DNA of 33,459 bases from Planctomycetes bacterium GWF2_41_51 (GTDB lineage: Bacteria; Planctomycetota; Phycisphaerae; Sedimentisphaerales; UBA12454). The notes beneath the pieces are model-generated. The model saw nothing but the letters and a program-made list of their open reading frames with translations. It had not been told where the DNA came from and did not search any database. Of the stretch, positions 21,101 to 29,151 are shown one piece after another; position 1 is the first letter of the stretch, and every line of letters begins with the position of its first letter. The position numbers and the translations under genes are program-made. The stretch covers positions 1 to 33,459 of the forward strand of contig MHXZ01000107.1 of NCBI GenBank assembly GCA_001825665.1. Direction: 5' to 3'.

Positions 21101-22453
21101 ATGGCTGAGAAACCGACAATATTAATTGTGGATGACGAACCGGGGCACGCAGATGTTCTGGCGGAGGCGCTTTCGCAAAGCGGAGGCGAGACAATCGCTA
21201 TCTATGATGCAAAGAACGCGATGGAACTGCTGAGTACGCGGCATATCGATATTGTCATTACGGATTTAAATCTGCACAACGATAAAATCAACGGGGTCGA
21301 TATTTTAAAAACTGCCAAAGAGCAAAATCCCGGCAGCGATGTAATTTTAATCACCGCTTATGCGACGATAGATACCTGCAAAGAAGCGCTGCGAAGCGGA
21401 GCGTCGGATTATTTAGTCAAACCAATCGATATCGACCAACTTCGCGCAATGACTGAAAAGTCTCTTAAGAAATTTCTTTCGGCGGGACATGCAGCAAAAA
21501 ATAAAGAAGGATTCAGCTTCGCAGGCGTAGTCGGACAAAGCCCATCGATGCAGTCGGTATTCGGGATACTCAAAAGAGTTGCGCCGACAAACATTACAGT
21601 TTTAATCGAAGGCGAATCGGGAACTGGAAAAGAACTGCTTGCGCAAGCGATACATAATAATTCGCTGCGAAGAAATGACGCATTTAAACCAATTAATTGC
21701 GCGGGACTGACGGAATCGCTGCTTGAAAGCGAACTTTTCGGGCACGCCAAAGGCTCGTTTACAGGCGCTACCGAGGCACGAAAAGGATTGTTCGAGGTCG
21801 CGGACAAAGGAACACTTTTCCTTGATGAAATAGGCGATATGCCGATGACGATGCAGGCGAAATTATTGCGTGTACTCGAAGACGGAATAATAGTGCCGGT
21901 CGGGTCAAATAAATCAACGGTTGTCGATGTACGCGTTATAAGTGCGACAAACCACGATTTGGCGAGCCTTGTTGAAAAGGAGAAATTCCGGCAGGATCTT
22001 TATTTCAGAATTAAAGGTGTGAGTGTAACAGTGCCGCCGCTTCGCGACAGGACGCAGGATATACCGAATCTTGTAGAATATTTTCTGGCAGAAGCATCTG
22101 AAGAATTGGGCAAACCGAAAAAGAGTATTTCCGATAACGCGATGAACATTCTCAAAGCATACAGTTGGCCGGGCAATATCCGGCAGCTTCGAAACTGTAT
22201 CCGTACAATGGCAGTTATGACAGACGCTGAAAAACTCGATGTGAAAGATATTCCGGCAGAGATTCACCAGGTTCGGCAGCTTTCCGGGCAGGTCGCACCG
22301 CTTGGGGGCGTTTCGCTTAATGACATCGAACGAAAAGCAATTATCGATACGCTAGCAAAAGTAAATAATAATCGGGAAAAGGCTGCAAAACTGCTCGGCA
22401 TAGGCGAAAGAACGCTTTATCGAAAATTAAAAGAATACGATATACAAATATAG
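21101..22453 (+). CDS. NtrC-family sigma-54-dependent response regulator
   Basis: The 450-residue protein has a receiver (1-120; acidic pocket D11-D12, acceptor D55 in ITDLNL), an AAA+ sigma-54 interaction domain (about 143-370; Walker A GESGTGKE near 170, Walker B GTLFLDEIGD near 240) and a Fis-type helix-turn-helix (about 418-448; NNREKAAKLLGIGERTLYRKLKEY). The sigma-54-contacting loop reads GSFTGA rather than the usual GAFTGA. It starts 2 nt after the kinase gene. Targets are unknown; no clear -24/-12 promoter (TGGCAC-N5-TTGC) was found in the window. PEP-CTERM systems often use a kinase/activator pair of this class, so the HAF protein is a possible but unproven target. Confidence 0.94.
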   Translation: MAEKPTILIVDDEPGHADVLAEALSQSGGETIAIYDAKNAMELLSTRHIDIVITDLNLHNDKINGVDILKTAKEQNPGSDVILITAYATIDTCKEALRSGASDYLVKPIDIDQLRAMTEKSLKKFLSAGHAAKNKEGFSFAGVVGQSPSMQSVFGILKRVAPTNITVLIEGESGTGKELLAQAIHNNSLRRNDAFKPINCAGLTESLLESELFGHAKGSFTGATEARKGLFEVADKGTLFLDEIGDMPMTMQAKLLRVLEDGIIVPVGSNKSTVVDVRVISATNHDLASLVEKEKFRQDLYFRIKGVSVTVPPLRDRTQDIPNLVEYFLAEASEELGKPKKSISDNAMNILKAYSWPGNIRQLRNCIRTMAVMTDAEKLDVKDIPAEIHQVRQLSGQVAPLGGVSLNDIERKAIIDTLAKVNNNREKAAKLLGIGERTLYRKLKEYDIQI

Positions 22454-22470
22454 AACCAACTTAAAAGTTA

Positions 22471-22517
22471 AAACTAAAAAGCAAAAACTGCGGAACGGTC
22501 TTCGACCGAATTAGTTT
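22471..22517. terminator. Candidate bidirectional terminator between convergent genes
   Basis: AAACTAA (22471-22477) pairs with TTAGTTT (22511-22517) and encloses the hairpin CGGTC-TTC-GACCG (22496-22508). T-runs on the minus strand (AAAAA at 22477-22480 and 22483-22487) would follow the inner hairpin. It lies in the 57-bp gap between the sigma-54 regulator (+) and the DUF4954 gene (-). Confidence 0.35.
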
Positions 22518-24496
22518 AAAGTTTTAATTTTTTCAATCCACTGCTTTGCGGTTTCGGCAATCTGCTGCTGAGTATGTTTGACTTCAAGGACGAAACTATT
22601 GTTCTCAAATTTTCCCCTTACCGCATCGAAGTCGGCATCACGAATCTTCTCATCACCATCAATGCCATAGCCGATTCGCGGAGTATCGCCGAATTCCTTT
22701 TTCGCATCGGCAACAATCAGGATATTCAATTTTTCACAGGCAGCCAGCCAGTTATTGATAATCCAAAGAACTTTTTGGGTGTCTGATAACTGGTGCTGAC
22801 CTTTCATTAAATTGCTGATTTTTTCGCAAGCCCATGCCCATTTATATTCGGCGTATTTCGAATGGCAGGATTTCAGGCCATTGATTATGCTTTCGATTGA
22901 ATTGAATTTTTCAGCTTCTATATTATCAAGCAGAGCGGTCATACATTTTTGAGGTGTGAGCAGACCTGCAACATCAATCCATTTATTCCCGTTCGAAACA
23001 GGCGGCTGAAAGATATTTCGCAAATCTGAAACAGATTCAGGTTTTACATCATTGAGCTTTTCGATAAGACAATCGCCCAAATATTTATTAATGGCCAACG
23101 TATAATATTCAATACCCTTGGCAAGTGCGGAAGTTTTGAAATGCAGATTGTTGCAGACGACTTCGAGGGTGTCCATGTTTTCGGGTTTGAGATTGAGCAA
23201 TAAATCAAGTCCTTTTATGATTTTCTCGACGGTATAGGGGCTGAGCACATCGAAAATAATCAAATCTGATTTCTCCGGGCATTTTCGCTCATCACGTTTC
23301 GGCCATTTCTCGCCGTCACGTACAATGCCGACTGTTCGCAGGTTAACTCCGGGTACGATATAAGTTTTGTCTTCCTCTTCATAAAGATATGAGAACGGCA
23401 AATCGGATGTATCGGGATGACCATAATGTCTGCCGAGGATTACACAGAAAGGCCCTATCCTGGCAGGATACATTACATATCCATCGGAAGTCATTTTTGC
23501 ACCGCGGTCAAAAATACCCTGATGAACGGAGCCGACTTTGTACATGTGATTGCTCTCATTGGTTCCGCTGCCGGCGTTAAAGAAGCTGAATAAGCCGGCG
23601 ATAAGCAATGTGGATTTGTGATGACTGACGGTGTATGGGCCGGCGAAAATTGAGCATATTTCGCCATGATGAAGGCCGCAGTTCGCAAAGCAAACTGAAT
23701 TTTCAGCAGAGAACTGCTTCGTCATTTTGACAGCCTGGCCGATAAAGCAATCTGAAACAATCGAACTTTCGGAAATTTTCGCGCCTTCGGCAATAATGAA
23801 ATCCTTGGCGACGACGCTTGCTCCTATTTCGGTCGGGGCTTCTTTGCAGCTTTTTATCGTTCCGTTTTCAAGACGTTTGACATTGCCGATGATAGCATAC
23901 TCACCAATTTTTACATTTTTAATTGTTCCGCAATTTGAAAGGTGCGCGCCTTTGCATACGAGGCCGACATCCGATTTTACGCTTTCGGCATATTGAGCGA
24001 TTTGCTTTCCAAGGATTTCCAGAACCTTTGTCCGATGGCGGTACAAAGCCATTATATATGCAACTTGCGCAGTGAGATTGTCATAAATGGGTATCTCCCT
24101 GCCGCCGCCTTCATTTATAACGACAGCTTTTATGCCGTTGCCAAACGTCGTCTGGCCTTCGACAGCCAAAAGGTCGATATGGTCAACTACGCAGTCGTCT
24201 TCGATAATATAGTTTGCGATATGATTGGAAACATTGGCAATATAAACATTATCGCCGATGGTGCAATTATGAAGAAAAGCATTGTAAATGCCTGACGGTT
24301 TTTTCACTCCGCCGAAAAAGATGATTTGTTTATCGAAACATCCGAGCCGGATTTTACCTGAAAAAGTAACATTTTTAATGGTGTCAGCTTTAAACGCGGG
24401 CGAAACTGAAACGCTGTTCCAATCTTCGCATTGACAGTTTTGTTTTTCAAGCTGGTCAATTTGATTTTTCGAAAGTGATATGCTTTTTTCGTTCAT
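22511..24496 (-). CDS. DUF4954 family protein with left-handed beta-helix
   Basis: The 661-residue protein matches DUF4954 in overall character: an N-terminal half rich in hexapeptide-type turns (CTIGDNVYIANVSNHIANYIIEDDCVVDHI, GTIKNVKIGEYAIIGNV, AKISESSIVSDCFIGQAV), the block HHGEICSIFAGPYTVSHHKSTLLIAGLFSFFNAGSGTNESNHMYKVGSVHQGI near 265-315 and RIGPFCVILGRHYGHPDTSDLPFSYL. Such proteins resemble sugar-phosphate acyl- or nucleotidyltransferases, but no activity is established. No signal peptide is present. GGTGAA precedes the ATG. It lies 14 nt downstream of the SPFH gene on the same strand and probably shares its transcript. Confidence 0.85.
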   Translation of the reverse strand: MNEKSISLSKNQIDQLEKQNCQCEDWNSVSVSPAFKADTIKNVTFSGKIRLGCFDKQIIFFGGVKKPSGIYNAFLHNCTIGDNVYIANVSNHIANYIIEDDCVVDHIDLLAVEGQTTFGNGIKAVVINEGGGREIPIYDNLTAQVAYIMALYRHRTKVLEILGKQIAQYAESVKSDVGLVCKGAHLSNCGTIKNVKIGEYAIIGNVKRLENGTIKSCKEAPTEIGASVVAKDFIIAEGAKISESSIVSDCFIGQAVKMTKQFSAENSVCFANCGLHHGEICSIFAGPYTVSHHKSTLLIAGLFSFFNAGSGTNESNHMYKVGSVHQGIFDRGAKMTSDGYVMYPARIGPFCVILGRHYGHPDTSDLPFSYLYEEEDKTYIVPGVNLRTVGIVRDGEKWPKRDERKCPEKSDLIIFDVLSPYTVEKIIKGLDLLLNLKPENMDTLEVVCNNLHFKTSALAKGIEYYTLAINKYLGDCLIEKLNDVKPESVSDLRNIFQPPVSNGNKWIDVAGLLTPQKCMTALLDNIEAEKFNSIESIINGLKSCHSKYAEYKWAWACEKISNLMKGQHQLSDTQKVLWIINNWLAACEKLNILIVADAKKEFGDTPRIGYGIDGDEKIRDADFDAVRGKFENNSFVLEVKHTQQQIAETAKQWIEKIKTLN

Positions 24497-24510
24497 AATT
24501 CACCATTCTA

Positions 24511-26211
24511 TTATTTTTTATCCGTTGATTTTAATTCCTTCTGCTGCTGTGAAAGAACCTGCATAATATTGCTTGCACCAAGAACCGCGGCGGCGCCTTC
24601 ATATCCCTGGCCTGTTCCCTGAACCAGGACGGTCGGTACTTTAATTATATCGGGATTAATTTTTGCCGCGTCAAGAATATCCCTCAGCATCGAAAGCTGC
24701 AAAACTCTATCTTCACCAAGTATCGCTACCTGTGCTTTTTGTCCCTCGGCAATTTCCATCAATCTGAATTTTTCACCTTCGCCGAGGAATTTCGAAGCGT
24801 CTTTTCTAAATTCAGCAGCATCTTTTTCAATTTGAGCGGCCATTAGAATCGGCTGCTGGTCTGCCATTGCGCGTTTCTTTTCGGTTTCGATTCTTGTTTC
24901 CTGTGCGAGTTTTTCTTCTTCAAAAGTCTTTTTGAGCTGTCCTGCGAGTTGTTCTCTTTGTTTGGAAACCAAAAGCTCAGGCGGCAGTATAACATCGCCG
25001 ATTCTTATTTCCTTAATAGATATCCATGCCTTTGTGCCTTCGGGAATTATTTTCGCTTCAATCTCATCTTCTATTTCATTTCTTTTGTCAATTAAATCAA
25101 AAACTTTAACTTTACCGACGACATTCCTTATAACACTTCTGATAGTCGGGGTTAAAATATCGTCCTCGATTTCCTGCACGTTTCCAACCGACGCGACGAC
25201 ATAAGGCGCCATCTCCGGTGAGACCTGCACAAGAACTCTTAAATCGATGGGAAACTCCCAGCCTTCAACTTTTACAGAGATGGCCATATCAGCGGCATCT
25301 TTGCCGACAGGAATATCAGCATCCCTTGTCTTTTGCTCTATTTTGCCTTCCTGGTCTATTTGAAGATCAATCCATCTCCTGTGGTATCCGCCGCTGTATT
25401 CCCAGGTCTGTACACGAGAATCAAATTCGATAATTTTAAACGCATCGTCATTTATATAATATTGGCCGGGCAGCAAAACTTTTTTCCAAACCCCTTTATA
25501 ACCTACGGGCACGACCTGTGCTTCAAGATTGAGACCGGTTTTGACTTTTTCAATCGCATTCGGATCTTCCTTGACCTGCTGAACATTCGATTTCACAACG
25601 CCAACATAACCTGCGGGAATGTCCTTAACGGGGGTTCTTGCATCGACCTTGAACAGATAACGATTGATTCTATATTTGCCGGGTTTGAGAACTGTAAGCT
25701 GAGGGCCTTTCTGGCCGCGGTTTTTGAGAAAATACTCTGCGTCGAGCATATCATTTAATTTATCTTCAGGCCATTCGTCTGCGAAAATCTGTCCGCTCTT
25801 TAAAGGCATACCATCGCTTGCGACAATTTTGCCGCAGAATCCGCCGGGGATTTCGAGCACCGGTTCAAATTCGATTTTATAAATAACTCGCAAAAAAGGA
25901 GAAAAATGAAAGCCGGGCGAAAGGATTCTTGCCTGCGGGCCGTTTTCGCCTTCAAAAGCGATAACTTGGCCGGGCTTCATCGATTTACCAAGATAAATCT
26001 TTTTCAGATGGCCGACTTCATCAGCACCGACAATCACGAAAGAGGTTGACGCAAAGAGAAAAATGCCGATCGCAAAGCATAAAACGCCAGCCAGTTTAAA
26101 GCCAAGGGACCTGATTACGTCTTCTTGTGAATGACCGTCTCTTCGTTTGCTTGATAAAATTAAACCAAAAGCTGCTATTACAAAAACCAAACCTAAAAAA
26201 AACTGAATCAT
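24511..26211 (-). CDS. SPFH/band-7 domain membrane protein
   Basis: The 566-residue protein has two N-terminal membrane segments (about 1-21 and 37-58), a long SPFH (stomatin/prohibitin/flotillin) region, a charged helix around 415-470 (EEEKLAQETRIETEKKRAMADQQPILMAAQIEKDAAEFRKDASKFL) likely to form a coiled coil, and a Gly/Ala-rich C-terminus (GTGQGYEGAAAVLGASNIMQVLSQQQ) as in flotillins. Such proteins form large membrane assemblies. The start ATG at 26211 is preceded by AGGAG; the longer frame from the TTG at 26217 would overlap that site. No NfeD-type protease partner is adjacent; the next gene encodes the DUF4954 protein. Confidence 0.87.
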   Translation of the reverse strand: MIQFFLGLVFVIAAFGLILSSKRRDGHSQEDVIRSLGFKLAGVLCFAIGIFLFASTSFVIVGADEVGHLKKIYLGKSMKPGQVIAFEGENGPQARILSPGFHFSPFLRVIYKIEFEPVLEIPGGFCGKIVASDGMPLKSGQIFADEWPEDKLNDMLDAEYFLKNRGQKGPQLTVLKPGKYRINRYLFKVDARTPVKDIPAGYVGVVKSNVQQVKEDPNAIEKVKTGLNLEAQVVPVGYKGVWKKVLLPGQYYINDDAFKIIEFDSRVQTWEYSGGYHRRWIDLQIDQEGKIEQKTRDADIPVGKDAADMAISVKVEGWEFPIDLRVLVQVSPEMAPYVVASVGNVQEIEDDILTPTIRSVIRNVVGKVKVFDLIDKRNEIEDEIEAKIIPEGTKAWISIKEIRIGDVILPPELLVSKQREQLAGQLKKTFEEEKLAQETRIETEKKRAMADQQPILMAAQIEKDAAEFRKDASKFLGEGEKFRLMEIAEGQKAQVAILGEDRVLQLSMLRDILDAAKINPDIIKVPTVLVQGTGQGYEGAAAVLGASNIMQVLSQQQKELKSTDKK

Positions 26212-26217
26212 TTTCAA

Positions 26218-26523
26218 CTCCTAATATGTAAAATTGTATGATACTTAAATAAGCCTCTATATTCCTGTTTATTGTCCATCCATGCTTTCCTTGTAAAATC
26301 AGCGTTATTATACGTCAGAATTCATGGCAAAACAATCATAAAAAAATGTTCAAAAAAGGATGAAACGGTAACAAATCGGTAACAAACGTTCGTTATAAGT
26401 TAATCGGTTGCGCGGCTCGTTTCGTCAATCGCTTTTTGGTTACGAATAAGCATATCGCAAGCTTTCGATGAATTTTATGGCAAAATTATATAAAAATGTT
26501 ATTTATTTAAAAAGGAGCTAAAA
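26218..26523. other. Divergent spacer between SPFH and TPR genes
   Basis: About 306 bp of AT-rich DNA with no gene. It contains the 11-nt direct repeat at 26366-26387 and, just before the TPR gene, AAAAAGGAGC as ribosome binding site. TATAAG near 26394 and TATAAA near 26490 are possible -10 boxes but neither has a convincing -35 partner. None of the heptad or hairpin repeats seen elsewhere occur here. Confidence 0.6.
26366..26387 (+). promoter_or_regulatory. Pho-box-like 11-nt direct repeat
   Basis: CGGTAACAAAT (26366-26376) is followed directly by CGGTAACAAAC (26377-26387). Two GTAACA half-sites lie 5 nt apart, an 11-nt pitch, the architecture bound by PhoB/PhoP/OmpR-class regulators (compare the Bacillus PhoP half-site TTAACA). 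The operon 137 nt downstream encodes such a regulator, so autoregulation is a reasonable inference. Confidence 0.45.
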
Positions 26524-29151
26524 ATGAAAACGTTGAACACAATATTGTTCATTCTAATGGCTTTCGGCTCGGAAGTTTTAGCCGAACAGACCAAGTCCCC
26601 TGCCGTGATGCTGCAGGAGGGTATTTATGCCGAGGAGACCGAAGGCAATCTCGACAAAGCGATGGAGATTTACGGCCAAATTCGCAAAGACTACAACGAT
26701 GTCGAACGCATTTCCGCAAAGGCAACCTACCACCTCGGTATGTGCCATCTGAAAAAAGGCGATAAAGAGACGGCAGCTAAATATTTCGAGGAAGTGGTCA
26801 GTTATTTTCCCGACCAGAAATCTGTTGCCCAAAAAGCCCAGCAGCAGCTTGATAAATTAGGCATCAAAAAAGATGCTGACAAAAACATATTTGATATTCT
26901 GGGCACAGAAGCGGTTACATACATCGGCACAAAATATGGTGAAGTCTGCTTCGAAGCTGGTTTGAAAAAATTATATTCTAACAGCCATATTTACGTATTA
27001 GATAAGGATTTTATTCTCCATGCAGGCGGTCTTGGTTATATATATAATTTAACAGATAAACCAATTGCGGAAAAATACCGAATTGGCGGCACAAGTTACC
27101 GTAACCAGACGTTATATGATATTACCGGAAATAAATTAGATTTCGAGATAACACAAAACTATGAAGTTTTTTGGATACCAAAAGAACCACTGCAACCGGG
27201 TGGATTTTTTAATTATGCCTGGACATTAGATGAAAGTCGAAAAATCAATCAAACAGAGTCAGGTTACAATTTAACAATGAGAAACCAGTTTGGCGATCGC
27301 TGCTATGAAACTTTCTTTTTAGCAGTGCCGGAAGGAATACAGATTACCGAACAAAGTGAAGAATATACCGGCAAAGAAAATATCACCGGGTGGGATATTT
27401 ACTGGTGGAAAAAGGAAGTACCGACAAATACAACTCACGTTGTTAATGTAACACTTGCAGAAGAAACGAAACTTGTGCAGGAAATGAATAATGTAATTGA
27501 ACCAAACGGTTTGATACATTTTAAAAACCCACAAAATCATACAAATACCGGCACAATACCTATAACAAGCACAAGTTTTATAAATTCGGATTTTGTAAAC
27601 GTAACAGGAATGTACTATAAAGACGGACGGCCAATAAATTATACAACAACCCATAAGGGAAACCATTTTAATTACGATATTACTTTCGACAAACCTATAC
27701 AGCCCGGCGAAACTGTCGAAGGAATGGTTGAAGGCACAATACACAATCTTATTAATATTCTGCCCGGAACAAAAGATACATGGCGGTATTATATGAACCA
27801 CTCGCCGAACAGCGGAGTGCCTACGCTGCGGATTGAAACTTACCTGCTGCCGGAAGGTTCGGAACTGATTTCCACTACCCCGCCTGATATGCAGGTAACC
27901 GAAAAAGACGGGAAAATTCAGCTTCGGGTCGAAAAAATTATACCTGCGGGCGGTAGCTTAACCACATCATTTCAATATCGAATCACGGGAGCTGAGCCGG
28001 ATATTGTTAAGCCCCTGAAAATTGAATCCGCACCCTGGGCAGACGGCGAAGTAATGGAACTAAGACTTAAACATCCCACAGGGAATGAATATGGGACAAT
28101 AATTTATTCTGCACAAAAAAATCAAAATAACTGGCAGATTATTTCGCATCTTTATGTAAGCGAAGCATCTTTATCTCAATATACTTTTGTAGAAGCGGAC
28201 GCTGAAAATTTTGTGCCCGTTTATGGCCAAACGACAAACTGGACAGGAGATTTCAAAGCTAAATACGGCAGTGAAAATGTTAATCTCACAATCAATACTT
28301 CTGAGAAACAAACTGCAAAAGAAATTTCACTGGACAAGACCGCATACGATAATGAACAGGCAGTTTATTTAATCAGGCGAATGCCTCTTGCGGAAGATTA
28401 CTATGGCAGTTTTCCAATTTTTACCCTTCAGGGCGGCGCAACTGTAGAATGCCGAATTAAGGTTTTAGGCATTGAAGATGTTACCGTAGAAGCAGGAACC
28501 TTCAAGTGCTATAAAACAGACCTTCCAATATTCTCACAAAACATTAAAGCTCTGCAGCATACCTTATGGTTTTCAACCGATGGTAAGAAATATCTGGTCA
28601 AATACGATGTCGGAGGAACAGCGACAATGGAATTGGCGAAAGTATGGCAGAGAGAAATCGGCAAACCTATCATATTTGAAAATGCCGAGCCTGCTTTTTC
28701 AACCATTGTACCCTCAGAATGGCGATACTATAAATACGGCACCGGCGGGCAGACAAGTTTGCAGTTACTGCCGCCAGATAATAAGGCATGGGCTGTTCTT
28801 GTCTGGCAAAAGAGAGGAACCGATCCTGATTCTAAATCGGCTATAACGATAGCTAAGGCAGATAGCGAAAAACTGAAAAACACTTTGCAGAATTACACCG
28901 CAGAACAGAATAGCTGGAAAGAATTCACAGTTAATAATCTTCAGGCGGCACAATATATTGCTTCGTACGAGGACAGCGGGAATCGTTTGCAGAAAAACGA
29001 AAGTCCAAAAGAAATGACAGAATACCGTACATATATCGTTGATGCGGAAAATGTCTATTGGTTTGTTTTCAGAACGGAAAAGGATAAATTAGAATTAAAC
29101 AAAGCTGAATTCGATTCCATAATTAACAGTTTCAGAACGAATGCTAAATAG
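26524..29151 (+). CDS. Secreted TPR protein with large beta-rich region
   Basis: The 875-residue protein has a signal peptide (1-20, MKTLNTILFILMAFGSEVLA), a TPR-like pair (about 28-115; a planctomycete-type LQEGIYAEETEGNLDKAMEIY start and ATYHLGMCHLKKGDKETAAKYFEEVVSYFP), a long beta-rich middle without a family I can name, and a C-terminal domain (about 720-872) resembling PsbP/Mog1-like lipoprotein domains. It is probably periplasmic. The gene has a strong AAGGAG site and overlaps the following kinase gene by 11 nt. Since the kinase's external sensor also looks TPR-like, the protein may be its ligand-binding partner. Confidence 0.8.
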   Translation: MKTLNTILFILMAFGSEVLAEQTKSPAVMLQEGIYAEETEGNLDKAMEIYGQIRKDYNDVERISAKATYHLGMCHLKKGDKETAAKYFEEVVSYFPDQKSVAQKAQQQLDKLGIKKDADKNIFDILGTEAVTYIGTKYGEVCFEAGLKKLYSNSHIYVLDKDFILHAGGLGYIYNLTDKPIAEKYRIGGTSYRNQTLYDITGNKLDFEITQNYEVFWIPKEPLQPGGFFNYAWTLDESRKINQTESGYNLTMRNQFGDRCYETFFLAVPEGIQITEQSEEYTGKENITGWDIYWWKKEVPTNTTHVVNVTLAEETKLVQEMNNVIEPNGLIHFKNPQNHTNTGTIPITSTSFINSDFVNVTGMYYKDGRPINYTTTHKGNHFNYDITFDKPIQPGETVEGMVEGTIHNLINILPGTKDTWRYYMNHSPNSGVPTLRIETYLLPEGSELISTTPPDMQVTEKDGKIQLRVEKIIPAGGSLTTSFQYRITGAEPDIVKPLKIESAPWADGEVMELRLKHPTGNEYGTIIYSAQKNQNNWQIISHLYVSEASLSQYTFVEADAENFVPVYGQTTNWTGDFKAKYGSENVNLTINTSEKQTAKEISLDKTAYDNEQAVYLIRRMPLAEDYYGSFPIFTLQGGATVECRIKVLGIEDVTVEAGTFKCYKTDLPIFSQNIKALQHTLWFSTDGKKYLVKYDVGGTATMELAKVWQREIGKPIIFENAEPAFSTIVPSEWRYYKYGTGGQTSLQLLPPDNKAWAVLVWQKRGTDPDSKSAITIAKADSEKLKNTLQNYTAEQNSWKEFTVNNLQAAQYIASYEDSGNRLQKNESPKEMTEYRTYIVDAENVYWFVFRTEKDKLELNKAEFDSIINSFRTNAK

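Noticed and set aside
26465-26495. Sigma-54 promoter at TGGCAAAATTATATA before the TPR gene
   Set aside because: The -24 half (TGGC) is present but the required GC of the -12 half is missing.
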